Below are positions 44,335 to 53,383 of a DNA stretch of 64,000 nt, in pieces. This DNA comes from Arthrobacter_J sp038199985. Lineage in GTDB: Bacteria > Actinomycetota > Actinomycetes > Actinomycetales > Micrococcaceae. The stretch is from positions 53,206-117,205 of the forward strand of contig JBBPYK010000093.1 in NCBI GenBank assembly GCA_038199985.1. Direction: 5' to 3'. Position numbers and translations under genes: made by a program. Each line of letters starts with the position of its first letter. Position 1 is the stretch's first letter. Below the pieces are notes generated by a model. It did no database searches, had not been told where the DNA came from, and saw nothing but the letters and a program-made list of their open reading frames with translations.

Positions 44335-44970
44335 ATGGACAAAACCGAAGCACCATCAGATCGCGACGCCGGACCTTCCAAGGAGGAGACCCGCGAACAG
44401 TTCCGCTCCCTCCGTTCCGAGTTGAGCAGGGCCGAGCAACTAGCGGCTGCACGTGGTCTGGCACATCAGGTGGAGGCACTTCTCGAGGAGCTGTTCGGCG
44501 GCACTCCTGGCACCGTCGCAGCCTACCTTTCCGTCGGCGCCGAGCCCGGCACTGCACAGCTGATGAAACTGCTTGCAGCCAGAGGGCACGACGTCGTCGT
44601 TCCTGTCTGTGAGCCCGGGTACAACCTGAGCTGGACCCGCTGGGCCGACGGTGTTGAGCTGGCTCCAAGCCCACGTTCGTGGGTCAGGGAACCTGTGGGT
44701 CCTCGCCTGGAGTTCAACGATCTGCCTCCTGTGGGACTGGTACTGGTTCCAGCTCTGGTCCTGGATCGAAAAGGTAACCGGATGGGCCAGGGCGGTGGCT
44801 ACTATGATCGCTTTCTGGCGGGCCTGTATCTGGGCCCGAACAGGCCTGCAACCGTGGGGGTAGTTCATAGCCACGAAGTGGTGGAACAAGGAACGTTTGA
44901 GTGCGACCCTCACGACATGCCCATCGACGGAGCTCTCACCCCGACCGAGTTTTCATGGTTCTCTCGCTGA
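44335..44970 (+). CDS. 5-formyltetrahydrofolate cyclo-ligase
   Basis: A 211-residue enzyme that converts 5-formyl-THF to 5,10-methenyl-THF with ATP. The N-terminal arginine-rich helix region is followed by VAAYLSVGAEPGT. The C-terminal signature LVPALVLDRKGNRMGQGGGY with YDRFLAGL binds the phosphate of ATP. The stop lies 17 bases before the next gene. A CACAAT six bases before the ATG is a weak leaderless-type -10. Confidence 0.9.
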   Translation: MDKTEAPSDRDAGPSKEETREQFRSLRSELSRAEQLAAARGLAHQVEALLEELFGGTPGTVAAYLSVGAEPGTAQLMKLLAARGHDVVVPVCEPGYNLSWTRWADGVELAPSPRSWVREPVGPRLEFNDLPPVGLVLVPALVLDRKGNRMGQGGGYYDRFLAGLYLGPNRPATVGVVHSHEVVEQGTFECDPHDMPIDGALTPTEFSWFSR

Positions 44971-44975
44971 CGTAG

Positions 44976-44981
44976 TAGAAT
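44976..44981 (+). promoter_or_regulatory. -10 element of leaderless fmdB-like gene
   Basis: TAGAAT, then six bases, then GTG 44988. The spacing also argues for the second of two adjacent GTG codons (44985 and 44988) as the start. Confidence 0.6.
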
Positions 44982-44987
44982 CCCGTG

Positions 44988-45341
44988 GTGCCCACATACG
45001 CCTATGCCTGCAAAGAATGCACGCATGCCTTTGACATTTTCCAGTCCTTTTCCGAGGATTCCCTCTCCGTGTGCCCCGAATGCGGTGGTGTTATACGCAA
45101 GAAGTTCAACAGCGTTGGCGTGGTCTTCAAAGGTTCGGGCTTCTACCGCAATGACTCCCGCGAAGCCTCAAACACTTCCTCCCCCGCCTCTGGCACTTCG
45201 GAGTCGTCGTCTTCTTCAGAGTCCTCGTCCTCGTCGACGAGCATAGACAAGGCCAAGAAGACTCCGCCAGCAGCATCGTCTTCCGGTGAATCGTCGAGCA
45301 GCTCGTCTTCTTCTTCCGCGAAGTCTGCAGCCTCCAACTGA
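44988..45341 (+). CDS. FmdB-type zinc-ribbon protein with serine-rich tail
   Basis: A 117-residue protein. The N-terminal zinc ribbon PTYAYACKECTHAFDIFQSF with a second CPECGG knuckle has four cysteines in two CxxC pairs. VFKGSGFYRND closes the domain at about residue 58. The remaining half is low complexity, mainly Ser, Glu and Ala, and likely disordered. FmdB-family proteins are putative regulators; the role is unknown. Gene order FCL-fmdB-SAF recurs in actinobacteria. Confidence 0.85.
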   Translation: MPTYAYACKECTHAFDIFQSFSEDSLSVCPECGGVIRKKFNSVGVVFKGSGFYRNDSREASNTSSPASGTSESSSSSESSSSSTSIDKAKKTPPAASSSGESSSSSSSSSAKSAASN

Positions 45342-45437
45342 TCGCACAGCGTCAGCAGTTCTCCTCCACAACTCTGCTGTACCGCGCCATTGCCCACATA
45401 GGGGCGTCAAGCGCCACGACGTTCGGCCAAAGGCTTC

Positions 45438-45443
45438 TAGCGT
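45438..45443 (+). promoter_or_regulatory. -10 element of leaderless SAF-protein gene
   Basis: TAGCGT, seven bases before ATG 45451. No Shine-Dalgarno sequence is present. Confidence 0.5.
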
Positions 45444-45450
45444 CTAGGGT

Positions 45451-46134
45451 ATGGCCCTTCCCAAGCGCACCCCGTCCCGCTATTCATTAGCCAACCGGCT
45501 TCGACGCTTCCTTTTTCGTCGTCGTCGCCTGCTCGCGATGCTGCTGATGTGCGCTGCAGCAGGGCTGACCGTTCAACAGCTAGTGCCCGCCGATGGAGAG
45601 ACAACACGTGCAGTGATCACAGCTGCAGATCTGCCAGCCGGGCTTGTGCTCAATGCCTCCCATCTCACCGTTGATGAAGTGCCTGTTGGCTCCACCGCTG
45701 CTAGCCTCTTCGCCGATCCTGAAGAACTGATCGGTGAACAACTGGCCACCCCATTGGCCAAGGGAAGCATGGTGGAATCCACTTCGCTGGTGGGGCCGGG
45801 ATTGCTGACAGGAACCGCCCCTGGCACAGTAGCTGTGCCCATTCGGCCCTCCGATCCATCTGTGCTGGAATTGCTGGCTCCGGGGCACCTCGTGGACGTT
45901 GTGCACAGCACTGGCAACGGATATGAGGTGGACTCGACGAACACTGTTATCGCCCGCCACGTGGCTGTGCTGTGGGTTGCTGGCGATCAAAGTTCCGCTG
46001 GTGCGTGGCCGCAGGCAGGAGGGAGCGCAGGTGGGCTCGTGGTTGTCGCTGCGACGCCGGAACAATCTACCGCCCTCGCGGGGGCGTCAAGCACGGGAAA
46101 GGTGCATCTGGTGCTCACTTCAGCCACCGATTGA
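45451..46134 (+). CDS. SAF-domain membrane protein (CpaB/RcpC-like)
   Basis: A 227-residue protein with a very basic N-terminus (FRRRRR-like run), one membrane helix (about residues 27-45) and an extracellular SAF domain. The SAF part has TRAVITAADLPAGLVLNASH and LATPLAKGSMVESTSLV, as in CpaB/RcpC Flp-pilus assembly proteins. No other pilus genes are near, so a pilus role is doubtful. It follows the FmdB-like gene after about 110 bases and has its own -10 hexamer. Confidence 0.8.
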   Translation: MALPKRTPSRYSLANRLRRFLFRRRRLLAMLLMCAAAGLTVQQLVPADGETTRAVITAADLPAGLVLNASHLTVDEVPVGSTAASLFADPEELIGEQLATPLAKGSMVESTSLVGPGLLTGTAPGTVAVPIRPSDPSVLELLAPGHLVDVVHSTGNGYEVDSTNTVIARHVAVLWVAGDQSSAGAWPQAGGSAGGLVVVAATPEQSTALAGASSTGKVHLVLTSATD

Positions 46135-46187
46135 GCCCGGGCACAATCGGGCGAACGAGGGCTAGTCGGTGTGTTCAGACGTCCAAT

Positions 46188-49100
46188 TTAGCCCCAGTGT
46201 GGAGGACGCTGTTCGCGCAGCCACGAATCGCGGTCCTCCTCCTTGTCTCCCCACGCTTGCGGGCTGTCTGTAGCTCCAAGAGTCGGCAGAACACTCTCTG
46301 CTGAGTCAGCAGCGGATTGTTTCTCGTTCGGCTCCACAGTGACCTCCGGGCTTTCTGTCACGACGTCCTCTTCTGGGCTCTGCGCATGCGAATCCTGCGC
46401 GCGATCGGCCTCACCCTCCACCGAAACCGGCTCTTCGATTGGCCGCTGCTCGATTTCATCTCGTGACTCGGCAGAGGCAGCATCGGTGGGACGTGGGTCA
46501 AGTCCCAGGTAGGTGCCCACCAGATCAGCACAAGCCTCCGGGTCGGTGAAGACTTCGATGGTCCATAAGGGCATGGCTCTCCACCCCAAGCGCTCGAGCA
46601 GCTGAGGGCGGAGACGTGATCGTTCACGCACAGACATCTGCCGGTACCGTTCGGTGCCGTCAGACTCGATGGCAATAGGAGGGCGGTCGCTATGGGGCTC
46701 GGCTGTGAGCGCACCCGATGTCGCAGCGATATCAAGTTCCCCCTCGAAGGTGTCCCAGATACGTGCTCCGCGGGCGGCCAGCCTGTCCACCAGGTCTGCC
46801 ACTAAAGGATCATCGTCCAGCACGCTGGCCGGCGCTTCCGCTGCGTCCTCCGCGCCGTTGCCCGACGAAGACTCCTGCCTGTCCTCGACGGCGCCGCCGA
46901 GCCGCGACGCCAGTAGCTCGTAGAAATCGTGAGCGCCAAATTCGAGCCTTGATGGATCCAAGTCCTCCGGACGGAAGCAGCTCAGTATGTGCAAGCCGTG
47001 CCGAGCCCGCGTCATAGCTGTCAAGAAGCGGCCACGACCATCCGGCTGAGACAGCGGTCCAAAGTTATGCAGTGCGCGGCCATGCGGTGTACGGCCGTAC
47101 CCGAGGGAGAAAATGATGTTGTCACGAACAAGTCCCGCTGCCCGCTCAACAGGCACTACCCTGAAGGAATCTTTGCTCGGTTGGAAGAAGTCGGCTGCCC
47201 AGGGATAGTCCGCAAGATGGAGTCTGATGGCCTCTGCAACCCGTGCAGCATGTCGTGTGCTGGCCGTTATGACCGCTAGCGACTGGCCCGGGCGGCGCCT
47301 CACGTGTTCGAAAACAAGATCCACGACGCGGTTCACTTCCGCAGCCACACTTTCGACGCCACCGTGTTCAGAGCTGGGCATACCAGTTCCACCCGGGAGA
47401 TACTCCGCAACGACGGCGGACGTCCCCTGGTCCAGCGAACGGGCTTCGGGTAGTCGCGAGAGTCTTCCGTCGTAGAACGCGGAGCTAAGCGATTCCACGA
47501 GTTTTTTGTCTACCCCGCGGTAGATCTCTGAGAGACCCTCGATGGGCAGGACTCGGGTCAGCGCCGTAAAGACACTGACGAGCTCGCTACCTTGCGTCTT
47601 CGCGTCGACGGCATCAGTACCCACGTTGAACGGCTGCGGCGCTCCCAGCTGACCATCACCGAAAGCGATGACCTGCGTTGCGCGACCTATCGCGGGAACC
47701 GCCGACTGCAACGACATTGATTCGGCATCGAGTAAAAGAACCGCATCAAAACGTTTATCGGCGGGGAGGATAGTTGAGAGCATCAGTGGGCTGGCTGCCC
47801 AGACGGGCATCAGCGCGGATACTAACTCTTCAGGCAGCGAGCTCATAGAGCCGAGACTCACCGTCCCTGCTTTCAATAGCTCTCGAAGGCTGGCCGCCTC
47901 AGACTGCTGTTGATCAATAGCCGTTCGCCACCGCTCTGCCAGTCCCCACCGCAGGCGGGAACTACCGGATGCAATGTGCGCGTTATCCGCCAAACGATAT
48001 TCCGCCTCAAGCCGGCGGAGGCTCTCGCCATCGGACATGGCCAAGTAGTCATCGCCACTGATCATCGCTTCCAGCGCGGACTGCCACCAGGCCAGTTCGA
48101 GTTCGCTGCCTACCTGCCGGTGGCCGACTTCGCGCTCGGCCAGATCATCGAGCAGCTCGCCGAGCCCATGCTCCCGCATTTCATCCAGCAACAGCGTGCG
48201 CTCCGGCAACGTGGCCAGGGTGTCTTTGTCCTCTGACAGTTGGTCTAGATGCAGCGCAAGGTCCTGCACGGACATCGAATCCAGAGGACCAACACTGTCC
48301 CGAGGCTTGGCCAACGTATCCGCAAGCTCTTCCAGCTTGCGCTGGACAGTCTGGTAGAAATTGTTGAGTTCAGCCAGGCCAGTTGGCACCGATGGATGAC
48401 GCTGCGTGGTGGCATAGCGCGTCCAGGTGGTGCGCTGTTGTTGCACCAGCAGCAGCGAATTGTGGAGGTCGGTTATGTGAACCCCTGGCCGAACGTACTC
48501 CTTGGCCACCCTGCGCAGCCTGGATCGTGTCATGGAGCTCATCTCGATGCCGCGTTCCTTGCGCCACCCAGAACTCGCCGTCGCAGAAATCAGGTCCGTG
48601 ACCGGCCGATCAAAAATATCAGGGGTGAACTTATCAAGACTTCCCCGCACAGCGACCAGAAGATCCAGCTGTTCTCCCCATTCGGCGAACGTGTCGCCAA
48701 GTTCGATCTGGGAATGTTCAGCTACCTTGCGGAGCTCCCTCTGGAGACGCGGAATATCCTCGGCCAGGCCCAGCGCCAAAGCATGAGCCGTCTGGGTATC
48801 AGCCCTGTTGAGTAGTTTTGCGCCATACCACGGGCTTTGCGTAGCTGCCTTCGAAAAACTTCCCAATTCAGCAGCCCGACGCAAGCGACCTGTTACCTCG
48901 CTGCGATCCGTGATGCTGTCCAACACACTTCGCTTGAGGCGCACTGCTGTGGACGGCGCCGGATTCAGCGAGGTCAGCTCCGCCAGCGACTGCATGGCCT
49001 GATATGGAGAACACCCCCAGCGGCTCCGCACATTATGAAGCGACTTCACATGATCCTGTAACTTATGGCGGTTCTCCACCAAATTGCTGTGCAGGCTATC

Positions 49101-50219
49101 CAGGTGCGGTTCTGTTGCCTTCTCATTCCGGACTATTGCCCGGATCAGCTGGTTCCTGAGCTGCTGATCGCTAATATTCGCATGCAATTGCAGGACCAAG
49201 GATCCTAGGTTCAATTCGTCCAGTTCCTGCACGAATTGGTTCACTGTGCCGCGCCGCTCCGCTGCGACCAACACACTCTTGCCCTGATTCGCCAGAGCAG
49301 CAATCGCGTTAATGGCCGTTTGTGTCTGCCCGCTTCCAGGCGGAGCCGACACCACTAAGGACTCTCCGGCAGAAATACGGTTCAGCACCTGCTGCTGAGC
49401 GGCATCGGCGTCCTTGACGAGCATTTCCTCCGAAGGGTGGAGATGATCCAGAACCGTGCTGTTCACGGGGGCAGGGTTGACTGGTGCGCCTTCGCCCACG
49501 TCGCCGTCGACGGCCGACTTCATCAGGGCTTCGAGCACAGGATGCTCGGGCGTGACAGCCGGATCATGGCCTACATCCCCGAGGTCTGCGAACGTGGAGA
49601 TCAGCAAGTGGTGCTCAATGGTCATCCCGCGCACGTTGGCGGTCAGCGCACGCAACCGCTCAAGAACCGGGTGTGGATCAAAGCGCGCAGTCCCGTACGC
49701 CAGCGAAGACAATACCGCGGCATCAACCGGCAACTGCTCCTGATCATGCAGGTGCCTCCCCAGCGCTGGGTTGAGCCGAGCCTGCTCGGTGAGCTGCAAC
49801 TCATAATCGTCCCGTGATGAGTGAACGGTCAGCGCCACAGCAGTGAGCAGCACCGGAGCAGTCAACGTTTCGGAACGGCCGTCGTCGCCCTGCGCTCTCC
49901 AGCTAGCGGTCCCCGCTGCAAGGTAGCCAACGTCAATCCCGCGTTCGCTTCCGAGCTCATAGATGCGGGCGCGGAGGGCCTTGGCCGCTTTCATAGCCTG
50001 GGCGTACTGGGCTGGATCACGCAGAAGCGTGGACAGCCTAGTGCGCCGACCTGCCAGAAGCTGCGCTAGCCCCGAAGGGTGTGCGTGGGTGAGATCAATA
50101 CTGTTGCCAGCGGACGGCGTGAAGTGGAGCAGAGTGTCCGGGCCAGCGTAGCTTCCCAACCTCTGCAGCCACGGCAGAAGGAACGCCGAGGCGCTGTCCC
50201 CGGAATGTTCTTCCGTCAT
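46188..50219 (-). CDS. Large SF1-type helicase-like protein with C-terminal Vsr-like nuclease domain
   Basis: A 1343-residue protein related to DUF4011-type AAA/SF1 helicases. The N-terminal module carries AKALRARIYELGSERGIDVG. The nucleotide loop at about residue 291-300 is APPGSGQTQT, where Gln298 (codon 49326-49328) replaces the invariant Lys. The Walker B region (about 829) reads LLLDAES rather than DEAS, and the next motif is GDGQLGAP rather than GDPKQLPP. The late motif FLTAMTRARHGLHIL keeps its arginine. Residues about 1180-1270 resemble a Vsr/MTES_1575-type endonuclease (IAIESDGTERY and RERSRLRPQLLERLGWRAMP). Start uncertain: ATG 50219, 50228 (GGAG upstream) or 50270 (seven bases after TAGCTT). 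Confidence 0.8.
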   Translation of the reverse strand: MTEEHSGDSASAFLLPWLQRLGSYAGPDTLLHFTPSAGNSIDLTHAHPSGLAQLLAGRRTRLSTLLRDPAQYAQAMKAAKALRARIYELGSERGIDVGYLAAGTASWRAQGDDGRSETLTAPVLLTAVALTVHSSRDDYELQLTEQARLNPALGRHLHDQEQLPVDAAVLSSLAYGTARFDPHPVLERLRALTANVRGMTIEHHLLISTFADLGDVGHDPAVTPEHPVLEALMKSAVDGDVGEGAPVNPAPVNSTVLDHLHPSEEMLVKDADAAQQQVLNRISAGESLVVSAPPGSGQTQTAINAIAALANQGKSVLVAAERRGTVNQFVQELDELNLGSLVLQLHANISDQQLRNQLIRAIVRNEKATEPHLDSLHSNLVENRHKLQDHVKSLHNVRSRWGCSPYQAMQSLAELTSLNPAPSTAVRLKRSVLDSITDRSEVTGRLRRAAELGSFSKAATQSPWYGAKLLNRADTQTAHALALGLAEDIPRLQRELRKVAEHSQIELGDTFAEWGEQLDLLVAVRGSLDKFTPDIFDRPVTDLISATASSGWRKERGIEMSSMTRSRLRRVAKEYVRPGVHITDLHNSLLLVQQQRTTWTRYATTQRHPSVPTGLAELNNFYQTVQRKLEELADTLAKPRDSVGPLDSMSVQDLALHLDQLSEDKDTLATLPERTLLLDEMREHGLGELLDDLAEREVGHRQVGSELELAWWQSALEAMISGDDYLAMSDGESLRRLEAEYRLADNAHIASGSSRLRWGLAERWRTAIDQQQSEAASLRELLKAGTVSLGSMSSLPEELVSALMPVWAASPLMLSTILPADKRFDAVLLLDAESMSLQSAVPAIGRATQVIAFGDGQLGAPQPFNVGTDAVDAKTQGSELVSVFTALTRVLPIEGLSEIYRGVDKKLVESLSSAFYDGRLSRLPEARSLDQGTSAVVAEYLPGGTGMPSSEHGGVESVAAEVNRVVDLVFEHVRRRPGQSLAVITASTRHAARVAEAIRLHLADYPWAADFFQPSKDSFRVVPVERAAGLVRDNIIFSLGYGRTPHGRALHNFGPLSQPDGRGRFLTAMTRARHGLHILSCFRPEDLDPSRLEFGAHDFYELLASRLGGAVEDRQESSSGNGAEDAAEAPASVLDDDPLVADLVDRLAARGARIWDTFEGELDIAATSGALTAEPHSDRPPIAIESDGTERYRQMSVRERSRLRPQLLERLGWRAMPLWTIEVFTDPEACADLVGTYLGLDPRPTDAASAESRDEIEQRPIEEPVSVEGEADRAQDSHAQSPEEDVVTESPEVTVEPNEKQSAADSAESVLPTLGATDSPQAWGDKEEDRDSWLREQRPPHWG

Positions 50220-50277
50220 GTTAGGCATCTCTCCTGCACTTACGCGTGCTGATCGTGACCAGAGTGGCATATCCTCC

Positions 50278-50283
50278 AAGCTA
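50278..50283 (-). promoter_or_regulatory. Possible -10 element of the helicase-like gene
   Basis: TAGCTT on the minus strand, seven bases before an in-frame ATG at 50270. It would give a leaderless mRNA or a short leader to the starts at 50228/50219. Confidence 0.4.
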
Positions 50284-50366
50284 TCGGACGCAACCCGGTA
50301 TGGCCCGAAGGCAACACCGGCGGAGTACCAAAAGTTAGCGTTTTAAGCTCTCGGGTAGGGCGGGCG

Positions 50367-51956
50367 CTACTCCCATTCGATGGTTCCCGGTGGCTTGGAC
50401 GTGACATCCAGAACCACCCGGTTCACGCCGTCGACCTCATTGGTGATTCGGTTTGAGATGCGCGCCAACAGGTCATAGGGAAGTCGGGACCAGTCCGCCG
50501 TCATAGCGTCCTCGCTGGAGACCGGGCGCAACACGATTGGGTGCCCGTAGGTGCGGCCGTCCCCTTGCACACCGACACTGCGGACGTCCGCCAGAAGAAC
50601 TACCGGCATCTGCCATACTTCCTGGTCCAGACCGGCGGCCGTGAGTTCAGCACGGGCAATGGCATCCGCGCGGCGCAGGAGGTCCAAACGCTCGGCCGTC
50701 ACGTCCCCTACGATCCGTATACCGAGCCCTGGACCAGGGAAGGGCTGCCTTCCGACGATTTCGGCAGGTAAGCCCAGTTCTGCACCGACAGCGCGCACTT
50801 CATCCTTGAATAGATTACGCAGCGGCTCGACGAGTTCAAATCGGAGGTCCTCAGGGAGTCCGCCCACGTTATGGTGACTCTTGATGTTCGCGGCGCCTTC
50901 TCCACCGCCAGATTCGACGACGTCTGGATACAAGGTGCCCTGAACCAGAAATTTGATCTGCTCGCCGACAGCGTCAGCGTCACGAATGATCGCGCGTTCA
51001 GCTTCCTCAAAGGCCCGGATGAACTCCCTGCCGATGATCTTTCGCTTCGTTTCGGGATCCGACACCCCAGCCAGGGCATTGAGGAAACGCTCCTGCTCAT
51101 GAGCGACGTAAAGCTTGACCCCTGTTGCAGCGACGAAGTCGCGTTCGACCTGCTCAGCTTCGCCTTCACGCAGGAGCCCATGATCAACGAACACACAGGT
51201 CAGCTGCTCCCCCACAGCACGCTGGACCAGGGCAGCAGCGACGGCAGAATCCACGCCACCTGACAAACCGCAGATGACCCTCGAATTTCCGATTTGTTCC
51301 CGTACTCGCTCGACCTGCTCTTCCAAAATGTTGCCCGTGGTCCAGTTTCCCTGGAGTCCCGCACCATGGAAGAGGAAGTTTTCCAGTACCCGCTGGCCGT
51401 GAGCCGAATGATTGACCTCTGGATGCCATTGCACGCCATAGAGCCGCTTCTCCTCATGCGCGAAGGCGGCGACCGGGGCACCAGCACTGCTCGCAAGCAC
51501 CTCAAATCCCTCGGGCGCAGCGTGAACGCTATCTCCGTGACTCATCCAAGCGTTCTGGTGCTCGGGGACGCCTTCAAGGATGGACCGGCACCCGTTCGTT
51601 GCCGTGACGTCCGTGGATCCGTATTCACGCAGGCCTGTCTGGGCAACATGTCCGCCCAGTGCGTTGGCCATGGCCTGAAAGCCGTAGCAGATGCCCAGTA
51701 CTGGCACGCCTGCCTCAAAGAGATCCGGCCCCACGCTGGGCGCCCCCTCGGCGTAGACGCTCGACGGTCCTCCCGACAGGATGATGGCAACGGGATTTTT
51801 GGCCAAGATCTGATCTGTGGTCCAGGTATGCGGAACAACTTCCGAAAAGACGTTGGCCTCGCGCACGCGACGAGCGATCAGCTGTGCGTACTGGGCGCCA
51901 TAGTCAACAACAAGAACAGGCCGGTGTTCGGTCAGGGCGGCTTCTGGATTCATCAC
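50367..51956 (-). CDS. guaA: GMP synthase (glutamine-hydrolysing)
   Basis: A 529-residue two-domain enzyme that converts XMP to GMP. The N-terminal class I amidotransferase has the nucleophile in LGICYGFQAMANALGGHV and the His-Glu pair in GVQWHPEVNHS. The ATP-pyrophosphatase domain has the P-loop ICGLSGGVDSAVAAALV, and the dimerisation domain ends DVTSKPPGTIEWE. The GTG at 51956 is six bases after TAAACT and is followed by ATG, so either could initiate. guaB and guaB3 lie about 8 kb away on the same strand. Confidence 0.95.
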   Translation of the reverse strand: MMNPEAALTEHRPVLVVDYGAQYAQLIARRVREANVFSEVVPHTWTTDQILAKNPVAIILSGGPSSVYAEGAPSVGPDLFEAGVPVLGICYGFQAMANALGGHVAQTGLREYGSTDVTATNGCRSILEGVPEHQNAWMSHGDSVHAAPEGFEVLASSAGAPVAAFAHEEKRLYGVQWHPEVNHSAHGQRVLENFLFHGAGLQGNWTTGNILEEQVERVREQIGNSRVICGLSGGVDSAVAAALVQRAVGEQLTCVFVDHGLLREGEAEQVERDFVAATGVKLYVAHEQERFLNALAGVSDPETKRKIIGREFIRAFEEAERAIIRDADAVGEQIKFLVQGTLYPDVVESGGGEGAANIKSHHNVGGLPEDLRFELVEPLRNLFKDEVRAVGAELGLPAEIVGRQPFPGPGLGIRIVGDVTAERLDLLRRADAIARAELTAAGLDQEVWQMPVVLLADVRSVGVQGDGRTYGHPIVLRPVSSEDAMTADWSRLPYDLLARISNRITNEVDGVNRVVLDVTSKPPGTIEWE

Positions 51957-51962
51957 TTACCC

Positions 51963-51968
51963 AGTTTA
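51963..51968 (-). promoter_or_regulatory. -10 element of leaderless guaA
   Basis: TAAACT on the minus strand, six bases before GTG 51956. Confidence 0.58.
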
Positions 51969-52002
51969 TCCGCGGATGACAGCAGCCCAAACCGGCAGTG
52001 AC

Positions 52003-52473
52003 TCAGTACCTCTTGGCGGCTTCTGGATGCTCCGCGAGTTCGCGCTCCACCTGGCGATGGGTGCGGGTTTCGACGATGAAGGACATCAGTGGTACCACGC
52101 CGCCGAGTGCAAGGATGATGAACTTGCTGAAAGGCCAGCGCATCATCTGCCACAGCCGGAAGTCGGCAAAGAGGTACACGACATACATCCAGCCGTGGAC
52201 GATGAGCACCATCGTGGAGAGGTTGATTCCGCCGGTGTCCGAACCCTTGGTGAACATGCCAAGCGGCACTGTGTCACCGGATGCGTTGACGCCACCTGCG
52301 ATGATGTCGGATCCGAAGCCGTACGCTGCAACCATTTCAACGACGACCAGCAGCAGCATCACGCCAGTGGCGTAGGCGAGCACTTTGTAAAACGTCAGTG
52401 CCGATCGGATCTGGCTGTGAGTCCCCCCAAAACGTCTTTTTTTGGGAGTAGTGCTGGGCTGTGTTTCGGTCAC
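52003..52473 (-). CDS. DUF3817 membrane protein
   Basis: A 156-residue protein with three to four membrane helices. Typical DUF3817 stretches are ALTFYKVLAYATGVMLLLVV, VLIVHGWMYVVYLFADFRLW and VVPLMSFIVETRTHRQVERE. Function unknown. The GTG start overlaps the SURF1 stop codon by four bases (GTGA), implying coupling. Association with SURF1 hints at membrane or respiratory biology, without proof. Confidence 0.82.
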   Translation of the reverse strand: MTETQPSTTPKKRRFGGTHSQIRSALTFYKVLAYATGVMLLLVVVEMVAAYGFGSDIIAGGVNASGDTVPLGMFTKGSDTGGINLSTMVLIVHGWMYVVYLFADFRLWQMMRWPFSKFIILALGGVVPLMSFIVETRTHRQVERELAEHPEAAKRY

Positions 52474-53285
52474 TTGGTTACCTCGTTCTGTGACTGATCT
52501 GCGGGACTCTGGCGTGCTGCCGCTTCATCCTCGGCGTCTTCCTGCTGTCTGCGGTAATCGTCCGCCACCAACCGCCACCAGAGGAAGAACGCGAAGCCTG
52601 CAAAGACAAACCATTCTATGGCGTAGAAGATATTCAGCCAGTTCAGCGGAGTCTCCTGGGGCTGTGGGCCCACGACAACGCGTTCAACACCGGCCGGCAC
52701 AACTGCCGGTTGTCCCTCATGCGAGATATCACTCGCCGTGACGAATCCGGAGTACGCTGGCCGGTCCCACAGGTTGACCAGATGAGCCGCCGACAAGCTG
52801 GCTACCTGCCCCTGCGGCATTGGTCCGGCAATCGGCGCTTCTGTGGGAAGCAATCTGCCCACTACAGCGGCTGGTCCTGCTGGGAGTTCCGTTGGAACGG
52901 CTGCATCTTCCTCGATCCAGCCACGAACCACCGCGATAACCGGCGTCGCGCCTCCAGTCTCTGGAGCGCCGGTCACTTCAAAAGCGTTGACCACCCAAGA
53001 GCCCTCGCGATCATCCTGCAGTCGACCGGGAATCACCAGCTGTGTTCCAACGACGAACGAGCCTTCGATGCTGACGCGCTGATCGGCGTCGGGCTTATAC
53101 AACGGGTCCCCGGGCTTGAATGTGTCGGTCAGCGGTCTGACGGTCTCTGTTTGGGTGGTTGGTGGAGGTGCTTCACCCTCGGATTGTGAAAACTGCCATT
53201 GGCTGAGCCATACGAAGACCGAGGCCAATACCAGGGCAAAGATCAGCGACAGGATCCAGCGTGGTTTCAGAGCGGTCTTGAGCAC
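52470..53285 (-). CDS. SURF1-family protein
   Basis: A 271-residue membrane protein with one N-terminal helix (about residues 10-30) and one C-terminal helix (about 225-245) flanking an extracytoplasmic domain, the SURF1 layout. WLSQWQFSQSE follows the first helix, and RVSIEGSFVVGTQLVIPGR and VVRGWIEEDAAVP are family-like. SURF1 assists cytochrome c oxidase assembly. GTG 53285 is chosen because TATCAT lies six bases upstream; the open frame starts at 53330. Confidence 0.85.
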   Translation of the reverse strand: MLKTALKPRWILSLIFALVLASVFVWLSQWQFSQSEGEAPPPTTQTETVRPLTDTFKPGDPLYKPDADQRVSIEGSFVVGTQLVIPGRLQDDREGSWVVNAFEVTGAPETGGATPVIAVVRGWIEEDAAVPTELPAGPAAVVGRLLPTEAPIAGPMPQGQVASLSAAHLVNLWDRPAYSGFVTASDISHEGQPAVVPAGVERVVVGPQPQETPLNWLNIFYAIEWFVFAGFAFFLWWRLVADDYRRQQEDAEDEAAARQSPADQSQNEVTK

Positions 53286-53291
53286 GCATCT

Positions 53292-53297
53292 ATGATA
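53292..53297 (-). promoter_or_regulatory. -10 element of leaderless SURF1 gene
   Basis: TATCAT on the minus strand, six bases before GTG 53285. Confidence 0.58.
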
Positions 53298-53369
53298 CTT
53301 CGACCACGTGTAGAAAACCCAATGCGCCAAGTGATTGGGATTCGCCTACCGCAGGTCGGGAAATGTGAC

Positions 53370-53375
53370 TAAGAT
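53370..53375 (+). promoter_or_regulatory. -10 element of the ABC exporter operon
   Basis: TAAGAT, eight bases before GTG 53384. No Shine-Dalgarno sequence upstream of the GTG, so leaderless initiation is likely. Confidence 0.5.
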
Positions 53376-53383
53376 AGTTCCTC

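Noticed and set aside
45160..45341. Serine-codon repeats as a simple-sequence repeat or artefact
   Set aside because: Codons vary between TCG, TCT, TCC, AGC and TCA, so it is protein low complexity and not a DNA microsatellite.
48249..48815. A 188-codon plus-strand frame
   Set aside because: Antisense to the helicase-like gene; no signal or domain.
46188..50219. Reading the helicase-nuclease as an anti-phage defence system
   Set aside because: Helicase-nuclease fusions occur in defence, but it stands alone among housekeeping genes, with no partner, methylase or mobile context.
51294..52001. A 235-codon plus-strand frame
   Set aside because: Antisense to guaA; the guaA motifs are complete on the other strand.
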